64,000 bases of DNA from contig NZ_DASYTH010000217.1 in the NCBI RefSeq assembly GCF_036002505.1, positions 1 through 64,000 of the forward strand, given 5' to 3'. Of the stretch, positions 24,981 to 33,468 are shown one piece after another. The notes beneath the pieces were generated by a model, which worked only from the letters and a program-made list of their open reading frames with translations, made no database searches and was not told the origin of the DNA. The position numbers and the translations under genes were made by a program. Source of the DNA: DASYTH01 sp036002505 (GTDB lineage Bacteria > Actinomycetota > Actinomycetes > Mycobacteriales > Pseudonocardiaceae). Every line of letters begins with the position of its first letter. The first letter of the stretch is position 1.

Positions 24981-25018
24981 AAAAGTTGCGATATGATAAC
25001 GGCCGCTCCTGGTCGGGT

Positions 25019-26173
25019 TCAGCCAGCGGTGATGTCCAGTTTGCCGATCTTGTTGGGGGTCAGTAGGCCGAACCAGACGGCGCCGGGTTGGTGGGTGTTG
25101 ATGTCGCAGGGGTAGGAGGCCGAGGATGGGGTGCTCCACATCCGGACCTCAAGGGTAGTGGGGTTGAACCGGGCGATCTGGTTGCCCAGTCCGGCGGCCG
25201 CGGGGAAGCTGACCGAGAAATAGATGTTTCCGTCGCTGGCTTCGGCGATGGGGCCGGCCATCGGCAGCGGGTTGCCGATACTGCCGCCGAGCAGGCCGCC
25301 CAGGATGCTGGTCAGCAGGCCGTTGATGCCCAGTAGCGGGTATTCGGTGATCTGCCCGCTGCCCGGGTTGATGCGGGCGATCTTCATGCCGAGCGACTCG
25401 CCGACCCAGATCGAGCCGTCCGCAGCGGTGCGCACGCCGACCGGGAACGAGGCGAGGGTGGGCATCGTGTACTGGACGAACCGGTGGGTGTCCACGTCCA
25501 GCGTGGCCACCTTGTTCAGCTGCGGCAGGTCGAACACCACGGTGCGGCCCGGGCCCGGCTTGATGATGCCGAACAGCGCGCCGAGCTGGCCGAGGATCTC
25601 GCCCGGCACGCGATAGCTGCTCCACGCCCCGGTCGCCGGGTCGTACCGGCCGATCGAGTCGAGCCCGCCGAGGGTGAACCACAGGGCATCGTCCGGTCCC
25701 AGCGCGATGTCGTTGGCCAGCCCGACACCGGTGTGCAGCGGGATGCCGAGTGGCTGCGTGTTGAACGCGTTGGCCCACGGCAGCGCGAACTCGGTCATGC
25801 CGCCGTCACTGGTGTCCACCCGGAGCAGGCTGTTCCCGGTCACTTGGGGCATCCAGAGGTTGCCGGCGGGATCGAGGTCCATGCCGCCCGGCACCGACAG
25901 GGGCATCGGCGTGCTGTGGTTGGTGAACTGGCCGGTGCCCGGTTCGAACCGGGCGACCTGGCTGCTCAGGTACTGCTCGACCCAGAGCGCTCCGCCGTGG
26001 TCGAACTCGACCTCGCACACCCCGCCCACCGGGATCGACGAGGGAACCGGGCCGTACTCGGTGATCGGTGCCGTCGCGGTGGCGACCGCCGGAGCGGCGG
26101 TCAGGCAGATCGAGGCGACGACAACCACCGCCACCAACCGAAACCGTCGGTGACCGCGGCGTGCTGCGTACAT
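25019..26173 (-). CDS. Secreted Vgb-like (virginiamycin B lyase-type) beta-propeller
   Basis: A 384-residue protein with a clear Sec signal peptide (RRFRLVAVVVVASICLTAAP, cleavage near AVATA). The mature part is a six- or seven-bladed propeller of Vgb/SMP-30-like repeats, each ending in a segment such as GALWVEQ, GNLWMPQ, DALWFT, GSIWVGE or GNIYFS. Vgb-like proteins open streptogramin lactones, but secreted paralogues mostly have unknown substrates. I did not identify the catalytic His set, so lyase activity is not claimed. It is divergent from the DrrA-type ATPase gene. Confidence 0.8.
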   Translation of the reverse strand: MYAARRGHRRFRLVAVVVVASICLTAAPAVATATAPITEYGPVPSSIPVGGVCEVEFDHGGALWVEQYLSSQVARFEPGTGQFTNHSTPMPLSVPGGMDLDPAGNLWMPQVTGNSLLRVDTSDGGMTEFALPWANAFNTQPLGIPLHTGVGLANDIALGPDDALWFTLGGLDSIGRYDPATGAWSSYRVPGEILGQLGALFGIIKPGPGRTVVFDLPQLNKVATLDVDTHRFVQYTMPTLASFPVGVRTAADGSIWVGESLGMKIARINPGSGQITEYPLLGINGLLTSILGGLLGGSIGNPLPMAGPIAEASDGNIYFSVSFPAAAGLGNQIARFNPTTLEVRMWSTPSSASYPCDINTHQPGAVWFGLLTPNKIGKLDITAG

Positions 26174-26372
26174 CGTGAACCCCCTATGCGTGGCCCTCCA
26201 GTATCTCGGTGACGAGGGCGGCGATCGGGCAGGGTTCGGGAACGCATCAGGGTGACGTCTGCGCGGTGCGGATGGCGGCTCAGCGGGGCAGGACGAGGTA
26301 GGCGGGGTCGCAGGGAAGCAACGTCACGTTGATGGCCTAGAGGGCAAGCATCGTCACGCTCACTCCCCAGTA

Positions 26373-26412
26373 TCAGCGGCGTGTCAGCGGGTGCTTGGCC
26401 GGCTGTCAGCGA
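26373..26412 (+). promoter_or_regulatory. Heptamer direct repeats, probable SARP/BTAD regulator operator
   Basis: TCAGCGG at 26373, TCAGCGG at 26384 and TCAGCGA at 26406 are spaced by 11 and 22 bp. This is the helical-turn periodicity used by SARP-type wHTH regulators (heptamers with 4-bp spacers). The set lies 45-85 bp upstream of the drrA-type ATG. The nearby BTAD regulator gene (28195-31338) is the obvious candidate ligand. Confidence 0.55.
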
Positions 26413-26457
26413 CCCGGGCGATCGTCGTCGCGACCAAGAAACACAAGGGGAGCCACG

Positions 26458-27420
26458 ATGACGAACACCCTGTACCAACCGGCCATCACCGTTACCGGGC
26501 TGCGAAAGTCCTTCGGCGACAACCTGGTGCTCGACGGGATCAACCTGACCGTCCACCAGGGGACGATCTTCGCTCTGCTGGGGCCGAACGGCGCCGGTAA
26601 GACGACCATGGTCCAGATCCTGTCCACGCTGATCAGTTCGGACGCCGGCGACGTCACCGTCGCCGGGCACGACCTGGCCTGCGAACCGGACGCGATCCGC
26701 GCCGCGATCGGGGTGACCGGCCAGTTCTCGGCGGTGGACAAGATCCTCACCGGTGAGGAGAACCTGCGCCTGATGGCCGCCCTGAACCACCTGGACCGGG
26801 AGGAGGGCCGGCGGCGGGTGGCCGAGCTGCTGGAACGGTTCGACCTGGTCGAGGCCGCCAAGAAGCCGGTGCAGACCTACTCCGGCGGCATGCAGCGCCG
26901 GCTCGACCTGGCGATGACCCTGGTCGGGAAACCGCGGGTGATCTTCCTGGACGAGCCGACGACCGGCCTCGACCCGCGCAGCCGGCGCGGGATGTGGCAG
27001 ATCATCCGCGAGCTGGTGGCGGGCGGCGTCACCGTCTTCCTCACCACGCAGTACCTGGACGAGGCCGACGAGCTGGCCGGCCGGATCGCCCTGCTCGACC
27101 ACGGGCGGATCGTCGCCGAGGGCACCCCGGACGAACTGAAGCGGCTCATCCCGGGCGGCCACATCAGCCTGCGGTTCGCCGACGCCGGCGCGCTCAACAC
27201 CGCGGCCCGCGTGCTGGGCACGACGTCCCGCGACGACGAGGCGCTCACCCTGCAGGTGCCCGGCGACAGCGGGGTCACCGCGCTGCGCGAGCTGCTCGCC
27301 CGGCTGGACGAGTGGTCGATCGAGGTCGCGGAGCTTTCCGTGCACACGCCGGACCTCGACGACGTCTTCCTCACCCTCACCGGCCGCACCGACGACACCC
27401 AGAAGGAGACCGTTCGATGA
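26458..27420 (+). CDS. ABC exporter ATP-binding protein, daunorubicin-resistance (DrrA) family
   Basis: A 320-residue cytoplasmic ATPase energising the adjacent permease. Walker A GPNGAGKTT, the ABC signature YSGGMQRRLDLAM, Walker B VIFLDEPTTGLDPRSR and the H-loop region VFLTTQYLDEADELA (Gln before Tyr, as in DrrA) are all present. The C-terminal DrrA-type extension (HTPDLDDVFLTLTGR) follows. The ATG at 26458 has AAGGGGAG upstream. It overlaps the permease gene by 4 nt (ATGA). It is probably controlled by the BTAD regulator through the heptamer repeats. Substrate unknown; drug or lipid efflux is typical. Confidence 0.93.
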   Translation: MTNTLYQPAITVTGLRKSFGDNLVLDGINLTVHQGTIFALLGPNGAGKTTMVQILSTLISSDAGDVTVAGHDLACEPDAIRAAIGVTGQFSAVDKILTGEENLRLMAALNHLDREEGRRRVAELLERFDLVEAAKKPVQTYSGGMQRRLDLAMTLVGKPRVIFLDEPTTGLDPRSRRGMWQIIRELVAGGVTVFLTTQYLDEADELAGRIALLDHGRIVAEGTPDELKRLIPGGHISLRFADAGALNTAARVLGTTSRDDEALTLQVPGDSGVTALRELLARLDEWSIEVAELSVHTPDLDDVFLTLTGRTDDTQKETVR

Positions 27421-28211
27421 GCACCGTAGCCATGGCGTCCTACCCCTTGCGGGACACGTGGACCATGATCTGGCGGCAGCTGAAGCACATGCAGCGCTAC
27501 CTGAACCTGACGATCCAGCTTGCCCTCATCCCGATCCTGTTCCTGCTGCTGTTCGTCTACGTCTTCGGCGGCACGCTGGGCGACGGGCTCGGCGGCGGGT
27601 CGGGCGGCCGGGACGCGTATGTCAACTACGTGGTTCCCGGAATCCTGATGATGATGGTGACCGCCGGGAACACCGGGACGGCGGTCTCGGTCTCGATGGA
27701 CATGACCGAGGGCATCGTCGCCCGGTTCAAGACCATGGCCATCGCCCGGGTATCGGTGCTGACCGGGCACGTGGTCGGCAGCCTGATCCAGGCGGTGCTC
27801 GGCCTGGTGCTGGTCATCGGGGTGGCCCTGCTGGTCGGGTTCCGGCCGAATGCCACGGCGGTCGAGTGGCTTGCCGCGTTCGGTGTCCTCGTGATGATCA
27901 GCTTCGCGCTCACCTGGCTGTGTGTCGCGCTCGGCATGGTCGCCAAGAGCCTGGAGACGGCGAGCAACTACCCGCAACCGTTGATCTTCCTGCCGTTCCT
28001 GGGCAGCGGGTTCGTGCCGACCGACTCGATGCCGTCCTGGCTGCGCGTGTTCGCCGAGCACCAGCCGTTCACCCCGTTCATGGAGACCATCCGGGGGCTG
28101 CTGCTGGGCACCGGAATCGGCAGCAGCGCCATCCTCTCGGTGGCCTGGTCCGCCGCCATCGCGCTGGGCGGCTACCTGTGGGCGAAGAAGCTGTTCAACC
28201 GGCAAGCGTGA
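27417..28211 (+). CDS. ABC-2 type exporter permease, DrrB family
   Basis: The 264-residue membrane partner of the DrrA-type ATPase. It has six predicted helices. The family segment YVNYVVPGILMMMVTAGNTG is followed by SMDMTEGIVARFKTMAIARV. The conserved PLIFLPFLGSGFVPTDSMPSW and EHQPFTPFMETIRGLL come near the C-terminus. Translation is coupled to the ATPase (ATGA overlap). Its 3' end overlaps the convergent BTAD regulator gene by 17 nt, leaving no room for a terminator between them. Confidence 0.92.
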   Translation: MSTVAMASYPLRDTWTMIWRQLKHMQRYLNLTIQLALIPILFLLLFVYVFGGTLGDGLGGGSGGRDAYVNYVVPGILMMMVTAGNTGTAVSVSMDMTEGIVARFKTMAIARVSVLTGHVVGSLIQAVLGLVLVIGVALLVGFRPNATAVEWLAAFGVLVMISFALTWLCVALGMVAKSLETASNYPQPLIFLPFLGSGFVPTDSMPSWLRVFAEHQPFTPFMETIRGLLLGTGIGSSAILSVAWSAAIALGGYLWAKKLFNRQA

Positions 28212-31200
28212 CCGCGGCGAGCTCCAGTGCCGTACCGGCGGTCGCGTCCTCGCCGTGCCGGGCCGCCTCGGTGAACTCCCGTTCGCCGAGCGCGGCCCGC
28301 GCGGCTTCGGCCACCCGCGCGACGTCCGGGTTGGACCGGTCGGGCATGCCGCGCACCGCCGTGGCGGCCGCCAGCAGCCGGGCCGCCTCACCCGGCTTTC
28401 CTTGGCGCAGAGCCAGATCCGCCACTGCGACGAGCATCTGGGCGATCGTCGGCGCGTGCCCGGACTGGACCGCGATGCGCAGTGCCTCGGCGTGCCGGGC
28501 GCGGGCCGAGTCGAGGTCACCCGCCAGCGCGTCCAGAGATCCATGCGCGCCAAGAGCCCTCGCGGTCCAGACCGGATGGACGGCGATGTGCCGCACCGCC
28601 GCCTCGGCCCGCCCGAGCTGCGCCCGCGCCTCGACCGGATCTCCTTGCCAGAGCGCCAGCTCGGCCTTGGCCCCGGCCAGCCCGGCGAGCGCGTCCGGCC
28701 AGCCGGCCCGGCCGGCGTCCCGCTCGGCCGCGGCCAGCGCCACCGCACTGCCCGCGTGGTCGCCCCGCAACCAGTACAGCTGTGCCTGCCGGGCGCGCAT
28801 CCACACCCCGTCCTCGACGGTGCCCACCTCGGTGACGACGTCGATGGCCTGCTCGTAGTGGGTGATCGCGGCGGTCAGGTCGCCGCGCTGGGCGACCAGG
28901 TCGGCGAGGGTGCTGAGGGCGAACGCGATGCCCCAGCGCTCGCCGATCGCCTGGAACTCGGCCAGACCGGCCGCGATGTCGGCCTCCGCCTCCGCGTGCG
29001 GCGCTCCGGAGAAGATCCGCATGCGGGCGCGGCTGAGCAGGGTCTGCGCCCGGACCCACGGGTCCGGATCACTCACCAGGACGTCCAACGCGTCCGGTGC
29101 GACGGGCGTCCCGGTCGTGGAGCTCTGCAGCAGCACGTCCAGCGGCTCCAGGAAGCGGAGCAGCGGGTGCGGGGATTTCGCTTGCCTGGCAAGGACCAGT
29201 GCCTTGTGCAGATGGTCCGCCGTGGCCCGCTCGTCGCCCAGCCCGGCCGTGGCGAACAGCACCGACGCCGCATAGGCCATCGCCAGCGCGCCGTTCTCGG
29301 CCGGCCCCGGCACCGCGAGGGCGGCCGCGGCGAGCTCCGAGCCCTCCGCTTTGTGCCCGGACAGCCACCAGTACCAGGCGGCGGCCGCGACCAGCCGCGC
29401 GGCGGTGCCGGCGTCTCCGGCCGCGATCGCGCCGCGCACCGCGGAGGTGATGTTGTCGTGCTCGGCGGCCAGCCGGTCCAGCCAGAGCAGCTGCCCGGCC
29501 CGGCGCAGGTGCGGATCGGCCTGCTCGGCGAGCTCGGCGAAGTAGGTCGCGTGCGCGAGCCGGACCGTCTCCCGCTCACCGGCCTCGTCGAGCTTGACGA
29601 GCCCGTACGCCTTGATCGTCTCCAGCATCCGGTAACGCCCGTCGCCCGCGGTCACCAGCAGCGACTTGTCGGTCAGCGCGTCGAGCAGGTCAAGTTCCCG
29701 GCCGGTGCCGCACACCCGCCCGGCGGCCTCGACGCTCGCGCCGCCGGAGAACACGGCCAGCCGGCGCAGCACCACCCGCTCCGCAGCGGAGAGCATCTCC
29801 CAGCTCCAGTCGACCACCGCGCGCAGCGTCTGGTGCCGGGGCAGGGCCGTCCGCGCGCCGCCGGTGAGCAGCTGGAACCGGTCGTCGAGCCGGCTGGCCA
29901 GCTGCTCGACGGACAGGGTGCGCAGGCGGGCGGCGGCCAGCTCGATGGCCAGCGGCATGCCGTCCAGTGCCCGGCAGACCCGCACCACGGCCGGCAGCGT
30001 CGCCTCGGTGACCGCGAACCCGGGCCGGGCCGCGGCCGCGCGGTCGCCCAGCAACCGGACCGCGGCGTGCGCCATCGCCCCGGTCAGGTCCGCGTCCCGC
30101 GGCGGCAGGGCCAGCGGCTCGACCGGCCACAGCGCCTCGCCGGTGATGGCGAGCGGCTCCCGGCTGGTGGCCAGGATCCGCAGCCGGGGGCACTCGCCGA
30201 GCAACCGGTCGGCCAGCGCCGCGACCGCGCCGATCACGTGCTCGCAGTTGTCCATGATCAGCACGGCGCCGCGGCCCCGCAGCGCCGCCACGAGCCGGTC
30301 GGCCGGTTCCCCGGCGGGCGCCGGACCGCCCAGCGCCTGCTCCCGCAGGCCCAACGCGGACAGCACCGCCTGCGGCACGTCCGCGCCGTCGGTGACCGGC
30401 GCGAGCTCCACCAGCCAGACCCCGTCCGGGGTCTGCTCCACCAGCGTGCGCGCCACCTCGGTGGCCAGCCGGGTCTTCCCGGAGCCACCCGGCCCGGTCA
30501 GCGTCGTCAGCCGGAACTCGCCCAGGAGCTTGCCGACCTGTGCCACGTCGTCGTCCCGGCCGACGAAGCTGGTCAGCCCGGCCCGCAGGTTCGTCCGCGG
30601 CCGGCCGTCCACGGCCGGGGGCGCAGCCAGCTTCCCGCGCAGCAGCGCGGTGTGCAGGTCGGACAGCTCCGGCGACGGGTCGGCCCCCAACGCGTCGGCC
30701 AGCGCCTCCCGCGCCCGCTCGTAGACGGCGAGCGCCGCGGCCGGCCGCCCGGCCGCCGCCAGCGCCCGCATCAGCGCACCCACCAGCCGTTCCCGCAGCG
30801 GATGCCCGGCCACCAGCGACGTCAGCTCCGTGGTCAGCGCACCGCCGCGACCCAGCCGGAGATCCGCTTCGACCCGCGCCTCCACCGCCGCCAGCCGCAG
30901 CTCCGCCAGCCCGGCCAGCGGCGCCCGGAAGTACTCCGCCTCCGCCACGTCCAGCAGCGCCGGGCCCCGCCACAATCCGAGCGCCTCCCGCAGCAACCCG
31001 GCGGCACCGGCCGGATCCGGGTCCGACCGGCCGGCCGCGACCAACCGCTCGAACCGCGCCACGTCCACCGCGTCCGGCTCGATCACCAGGCGGTACCCGG
31101 CCGGATGAGACTCGACCACGGCCTGCGGCACCGCCCGGCGCAGCCGCGACACCAGCGCCTGCACCGCGTTCACCGCCCCGGCCGGCGGCTCCTCCCCCCA

Positions 31201-31338
31201 GATCCCGTCGACGATCCGCGCCAGCGACACCACCCGCCCCGGCTCCAGCGCCAGCACGATCAGCAGTGTGCGCAACCGGGCCCCCGCCACCTCGACGGCG
31301 GCCCCGTCGTCGGCCCGCACCTCCAGCGGCCCCAGCAT
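28195..31338 (-). CDS. BTAD/AfsR-like transcriptional regulator with NTPase and TPR domains
   Basis: A 1047-residue SARP-like regulator. N-terminal winged helix (about 1-90: MLGPLEVRADDG, RLRTLLIVLALEPGRVVS, VQALVSRLRRA) is followed by a bacterial transcriptional activation domain (about 95-240), and an NB-ARC/STAND NTPase (P-loop GPGGSGKTRLATEVA; Walker B AVLIMDNCEHV; CRALDGMPLAIELAAARL). A TPR-type helical C-terminal half follows. The ATG at 31338 is preferred: GGAGG lies about 11 nt upstream and it begins at the conserved MLGPLEV, whereas the longer ORF adds 60 low-complexity residues. It likely activates drrAB via the heptamer repeats at 26373-26412. Confidence 0.9.
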   Translation of the reverse strand: MLGPLEVRADDGAAVEVAGARLRTLLIVLALEPGRVVSLARIVDGIWGEEPPAGAVNAVQALVSRLRRAVPQAVVESHPAGYRLVIEPDAVDVARFERLVAAGRSDPDPAGAAGLLREALGLWRGPALLDVAEAEYFRAPLAGLAELRLAAVEARVEADLRLGRGGALTTELTSLVAGHPLRERLVGALMRALAAAGRPAAALAVYERAREALADALGADPSPELSDLHTALLRGKLAAPPAVDGRPRTNLRAGLTSFVGRDDDVAQVGKLLGEFRLTTLTGPGGSGKTRLATEVARTLVEQTPDGVWLVELAPVTDGADVPQAVLSALGLREQALGGPAPAGEPADRLVAALRGRGAVLIMDNCEHVIGAVAALADRLLGECPRLRILATSREPLAITGEALWPVEPLALPPRDADLTGAMAHAAVRLLGDRAAAARPGFAVTEATLPAVVRVCRALDGMPLAIELAAARLRTLSVEQLASRLDDRFQLLTGGARTALPRHQTLRAVVDWSWEMLSAAERVVLRRLAVFSGGASVEAAGRVCGTGRELDLLDALTDKSLLVTAGDGRYRMLETIKAYGLVKLDEAGERETVRLAHATYFAELAEQADPHLRRAGQLLWLDRLAAEHDNITSAVRGAIAAGDAGTAARLVAAAAWYWWLSGHKAEGSELAAAALAVPGPAENGALAMAYAASVLFATAGLGDERATADHLHKALVLARQAKSPHPLLRFLEPLDVLLQSSTTGTPVAPDALDVLVSDPDPWVRAQTLLSRARMRIFSGAPHAEAEADIAAGLAEFQAIGERWGIAFALSTLADLVAQRGDLTAAITHYEQAIDVVTEVGTVEDGVWMRARQAQLYWLRGDHAGSAVALAAAERDAGRAGWPDALAGLAGAKAELALWQGDPVEARAQLGRAEAAVRHIAVHPVWTARALGAHGSLDALAGDLDSARARHAEALRIAVQSGHAPTIAQMLVAVADLALRQGKPGEAARLLAAATAVRGMPDRSNPDVARVAEAARAALGEREFTEAARHGEDATAGTALELAAVTLAG

Positions 31339-31899
31339 CCCGATCCACACCTCCGCGATTCTGCCCCGCGGACACCGCCGGCCGTGCCAGCGGGGGATCA
31401 GGCCAGCTCGACCGGGTCCTCGCCGAACAGCACGACCGGGCAATGGCTGTGGCGGCGATCGGGTACCGCCACAACCGTCCGTCGGACCAATATCAACAAC
31501 GCGCGGTCCTGTTGACACGGATGCTGAAAGGCGCGGTCAGGGTACTCCCGCCGAAAACGATTTCGGCGGCAGGCACGTCCCGGCCTTCGTCCCCGGCTGT
31601 TGACCGTGACGACTCGTGTCGTTACCGTGATGCCATATGTCCGATCGACCAAACAGTGTTCGGTATCTCGGACATCTGGGAGCGCTCCCAGGAGGGCGGC
31701 TTCGAGGTTGAGAGGGGTTCGCGGTAGCCGGCTGACCGAACGCAGCGTCGCGGCCGCCACCTCTTGACGCACCGGCTCTCCCCGGCGAGAGAAGGCAACG
31801 ATGCCAGTTCCGACTCGTCCCCTCCGAACGGAGCTTTGTCGCGCGCCGCGCCGCCACCTCGGGTGGTCACACCTCACTGCGAGACAAAGGAGTACATCC
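31339..31899. other. Divergent intergenic region with a CebR-type box
   Basis: No convincing gene in this 560-bp stretch between the BTAD regulator and the GH54 gene; long open frames here are only composition-driven. It holds TTGACA at 31513-31518 and the TGGGAGCGCTCCCA box at 31677-31690. It should contain promoters in both directions. Confidence 0.5.
31677..31690. promoter_or_regulatory. CebR-type operator upstream of GH54 gene
   Basis: TGGGAGCGCTCCCA is an exact match to the CebR (LacI-family) operator that controls cellulose/cello-oligosaccharide genes in Streptomyces. It lies 210 bp upstream of the GH54 start. The identical box occurs at 50565-50578. Confidence 0.7.
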
Positions 31900-33375
31900 A
31901 TGTTCTTTCGACCGCCTCGGCGTCGATCTCGCCTGTTGACGCTGGTGGGGGCGATCGCGCTCGGCGCCGCCGCAATGGTCGCCGTGCCCGGTAGCTCCTC
32001 GGCCGCGGGGCCAGGGCCGTGTGACATCTACGCTTCCGGTGGCACGCCGTGTGTGGCCGCGCACAGCACGACCCGGGCGCTGTTCGGCGCGTACAACGGC
32101 CGGCTGTATCAGGTGCGGCGGGCGTCGAACAACCAGACCCTGGACATCAACACGCTCGCCGCGGGCGGGGTGGCCAACGCCGCCGCGCAGGATTCGTTCT
32201 GTGCCGGCACGACCTGCCTCATCACGATCATCTACGACCAGACCAGTCGCGGGAACCACCTCACCCAGGCGCCTCCGGGCGGGTTCCAGGGTCCGGCTCC
32301 GGGCGGATTCGACAACCTGGCCAACGCCACCGCGGCACCGACCGTGCTCAACGGCCAGCGGGCCTACGGCGTGTTCGTGGCCCCGGGTACGGGCTACCGC
32401 AACAACAGCGCCACCGGCACCGCGACCGGGGACCAGCCGGAGGGGATGTACGCGATCTTCGACGGCACCCACTTCAACGGCGGCTGCTGCTTCGACTACG
32501 GCAACGCCGAGCGGAACAGCCGCGACAACGGCAACGGCACCATGGAGACCATCTACTTCGGCAACATCAGGGTCTGGGGCACCGGCACCGGCAACGGGCC
32601 CTGGATCATGGCCGACCTGGAGAACGGTCTGTACTCCGGGGTGAACTTCGGCTTCAACGCCAACGACCCGACCATCAACTTCCGGTACACCACCGCCATC
32701 GTCAAGGGCGAGCCCAACCACTGGTCCATCCGCGGCGGCAACGCCCAGTCCGGCGGCCTGTCCACCTTCTACAACGGACCGCGGCCCAACGTCGCGGGCT
32801 ACAACCCGATGCGCAAGGAAGGCGCCATCCTTCTCGGCATCGGCGGCGACAACAGCAACGGCTCGGCCGGCACCTTCTACGAAGGCGTGATGACCTCCGG
32901 CTACCCCTCCGAGGCCACCGAGAACTCGGTGCAGGCCAACATCACCGCCGCCGGCTACGGCAACGGTGGCGGTGGCGGCACCACCGGGCCGCTGCACGCG
33001 ATCGGCGCCGGAAAGTGCCTGGACGACCCGAACGGCACCGCCACCCAGGGCACCCAGCAGCAGATCTTCGACTGCAACGGCCTGGCCGCCCAGACCTGGA
33101 CGCGTACCGCGTCGAACCAACTGACGATCACCGTCGGTGGCACGACGCTGTGTCTGGACGCCTCCGGCCGCGGTACCACCAACGGCACCCCGGTGATCAT
33201 CTGGGCCTGCAACGGGCAGACCAACCAGCAGTGGAACCTCAACGCCAATGGCACCGTCACCGGCGTCCAGTCCGGACTGTGCCTCGACGTGAGCGGCGCC
33301 TCCACCGCCAACGGCGCCAAAGTCCAACTCTGGGCCTGCAACGGCCAAAGCAACCAGCAATGGCGGCTCGGCTGA
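31900..33375 (+). CDS. Secreted GH54 alpha-L-arabinofuranosidase with ricin-type (CBM13) lectin domain
   Basis: A 491-residue secreted enzyme. After an N-terminal Sec signal (RRRSRLLTLVGAIALGAAAM, cleavage after SSAA) the GH54 catalytic domain (about 40-350) is recognised by PCDIYASGGTPCVAAHSTTR, ALFGAYNGRLYQVRR, TCLITIIYDQTSRGNHLTQA and FNGGCCFDYGNAE. A glycine linker then leads to a beta-trefoil domain (about 365-491) with three QxW motifs (QTW, QQW, QQW). It releases arabinose from arabinoxylan or arabinan side chains. The ATG has AAAGGAG. A CebR-type box upstream suggests control by a cellulose-type sugar repressor. Confidence 0.92.
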   Translation: MFFRPPRRRSRLLTLVGAIALGAAAMVAVPGSSSAAGPGPCDIYASGGTPCVAAHSTTRALFGAYNGRLYQVRRASNNQTLDINTLAAGGVANAAAQDSFCAGTTCLITIIYDQTSRGNHLTQAPPGGFQGPAPGGFDNLANATAAPTVLNGQRAYGVFVAPGTGYRNNSATGTATGDQPEGMYAIFDGTHFNGGCCFDYGNAERNSRDNGNGTMETIYFGNIRVWGTGTGNGPWIMADLENGLYSGVNFGFNANDPTINFRYTTAIVKGEPNHWSIRGGNAQSGGLSTFYNGPRPNVAGYNPMRKEGAILLGIGGDNSNGSAGTFYEGVMTSGYPSEATENSVQANITAAGYGNGGGGGTTGPLHAIGAGKCLDDPNGTATQGTQQQIFDCNGLAAQTWTRTASNQLTITVGGTTLCLDASGRGTTNGTPVIIWACNGQTNQQWNLNANGTVTGVQSGLCLDVSGASTANGAKVQLWACNGQSNQQWRLG

Positions 33376-33387
33376 CCATGCCATCAA

Positions 33388-33440
33388 TGCGACGAAGGCG
33401 TCCGTTCGCGCCGGGCGTGGCGAAGGACGCCTTCGTCGCA
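33388..33440. repeat. Long palindrome, CGAAGGCG subtype, copy 4
   Basis: A perfect 16-bp inverted repeat (TGCGACGAAGGCGTCC / GGACGCCTTCGTCGCA) around a 21-nt loop that is itself partly symmetrical (TTCGCGCC...GGCGAA). It lies between the GH54 and GH30 genes, 13 nt after the GH54 stop, and is a likely intrinsic terminator or RNA-processing site. Confidence 0.8.
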
Positions 33441-33468
33441 GAGCCGACACCGGTTCAAGGGAGATCTC

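Noticed and set aside
25935..25955. GGTTCGAACC resembling a tRNA T-loop
   Set aside because: It lies inside the coding sequence of the Vgb-like gene and has no acceptor or anticodon stems around it. No tRNA gene was found in the window.
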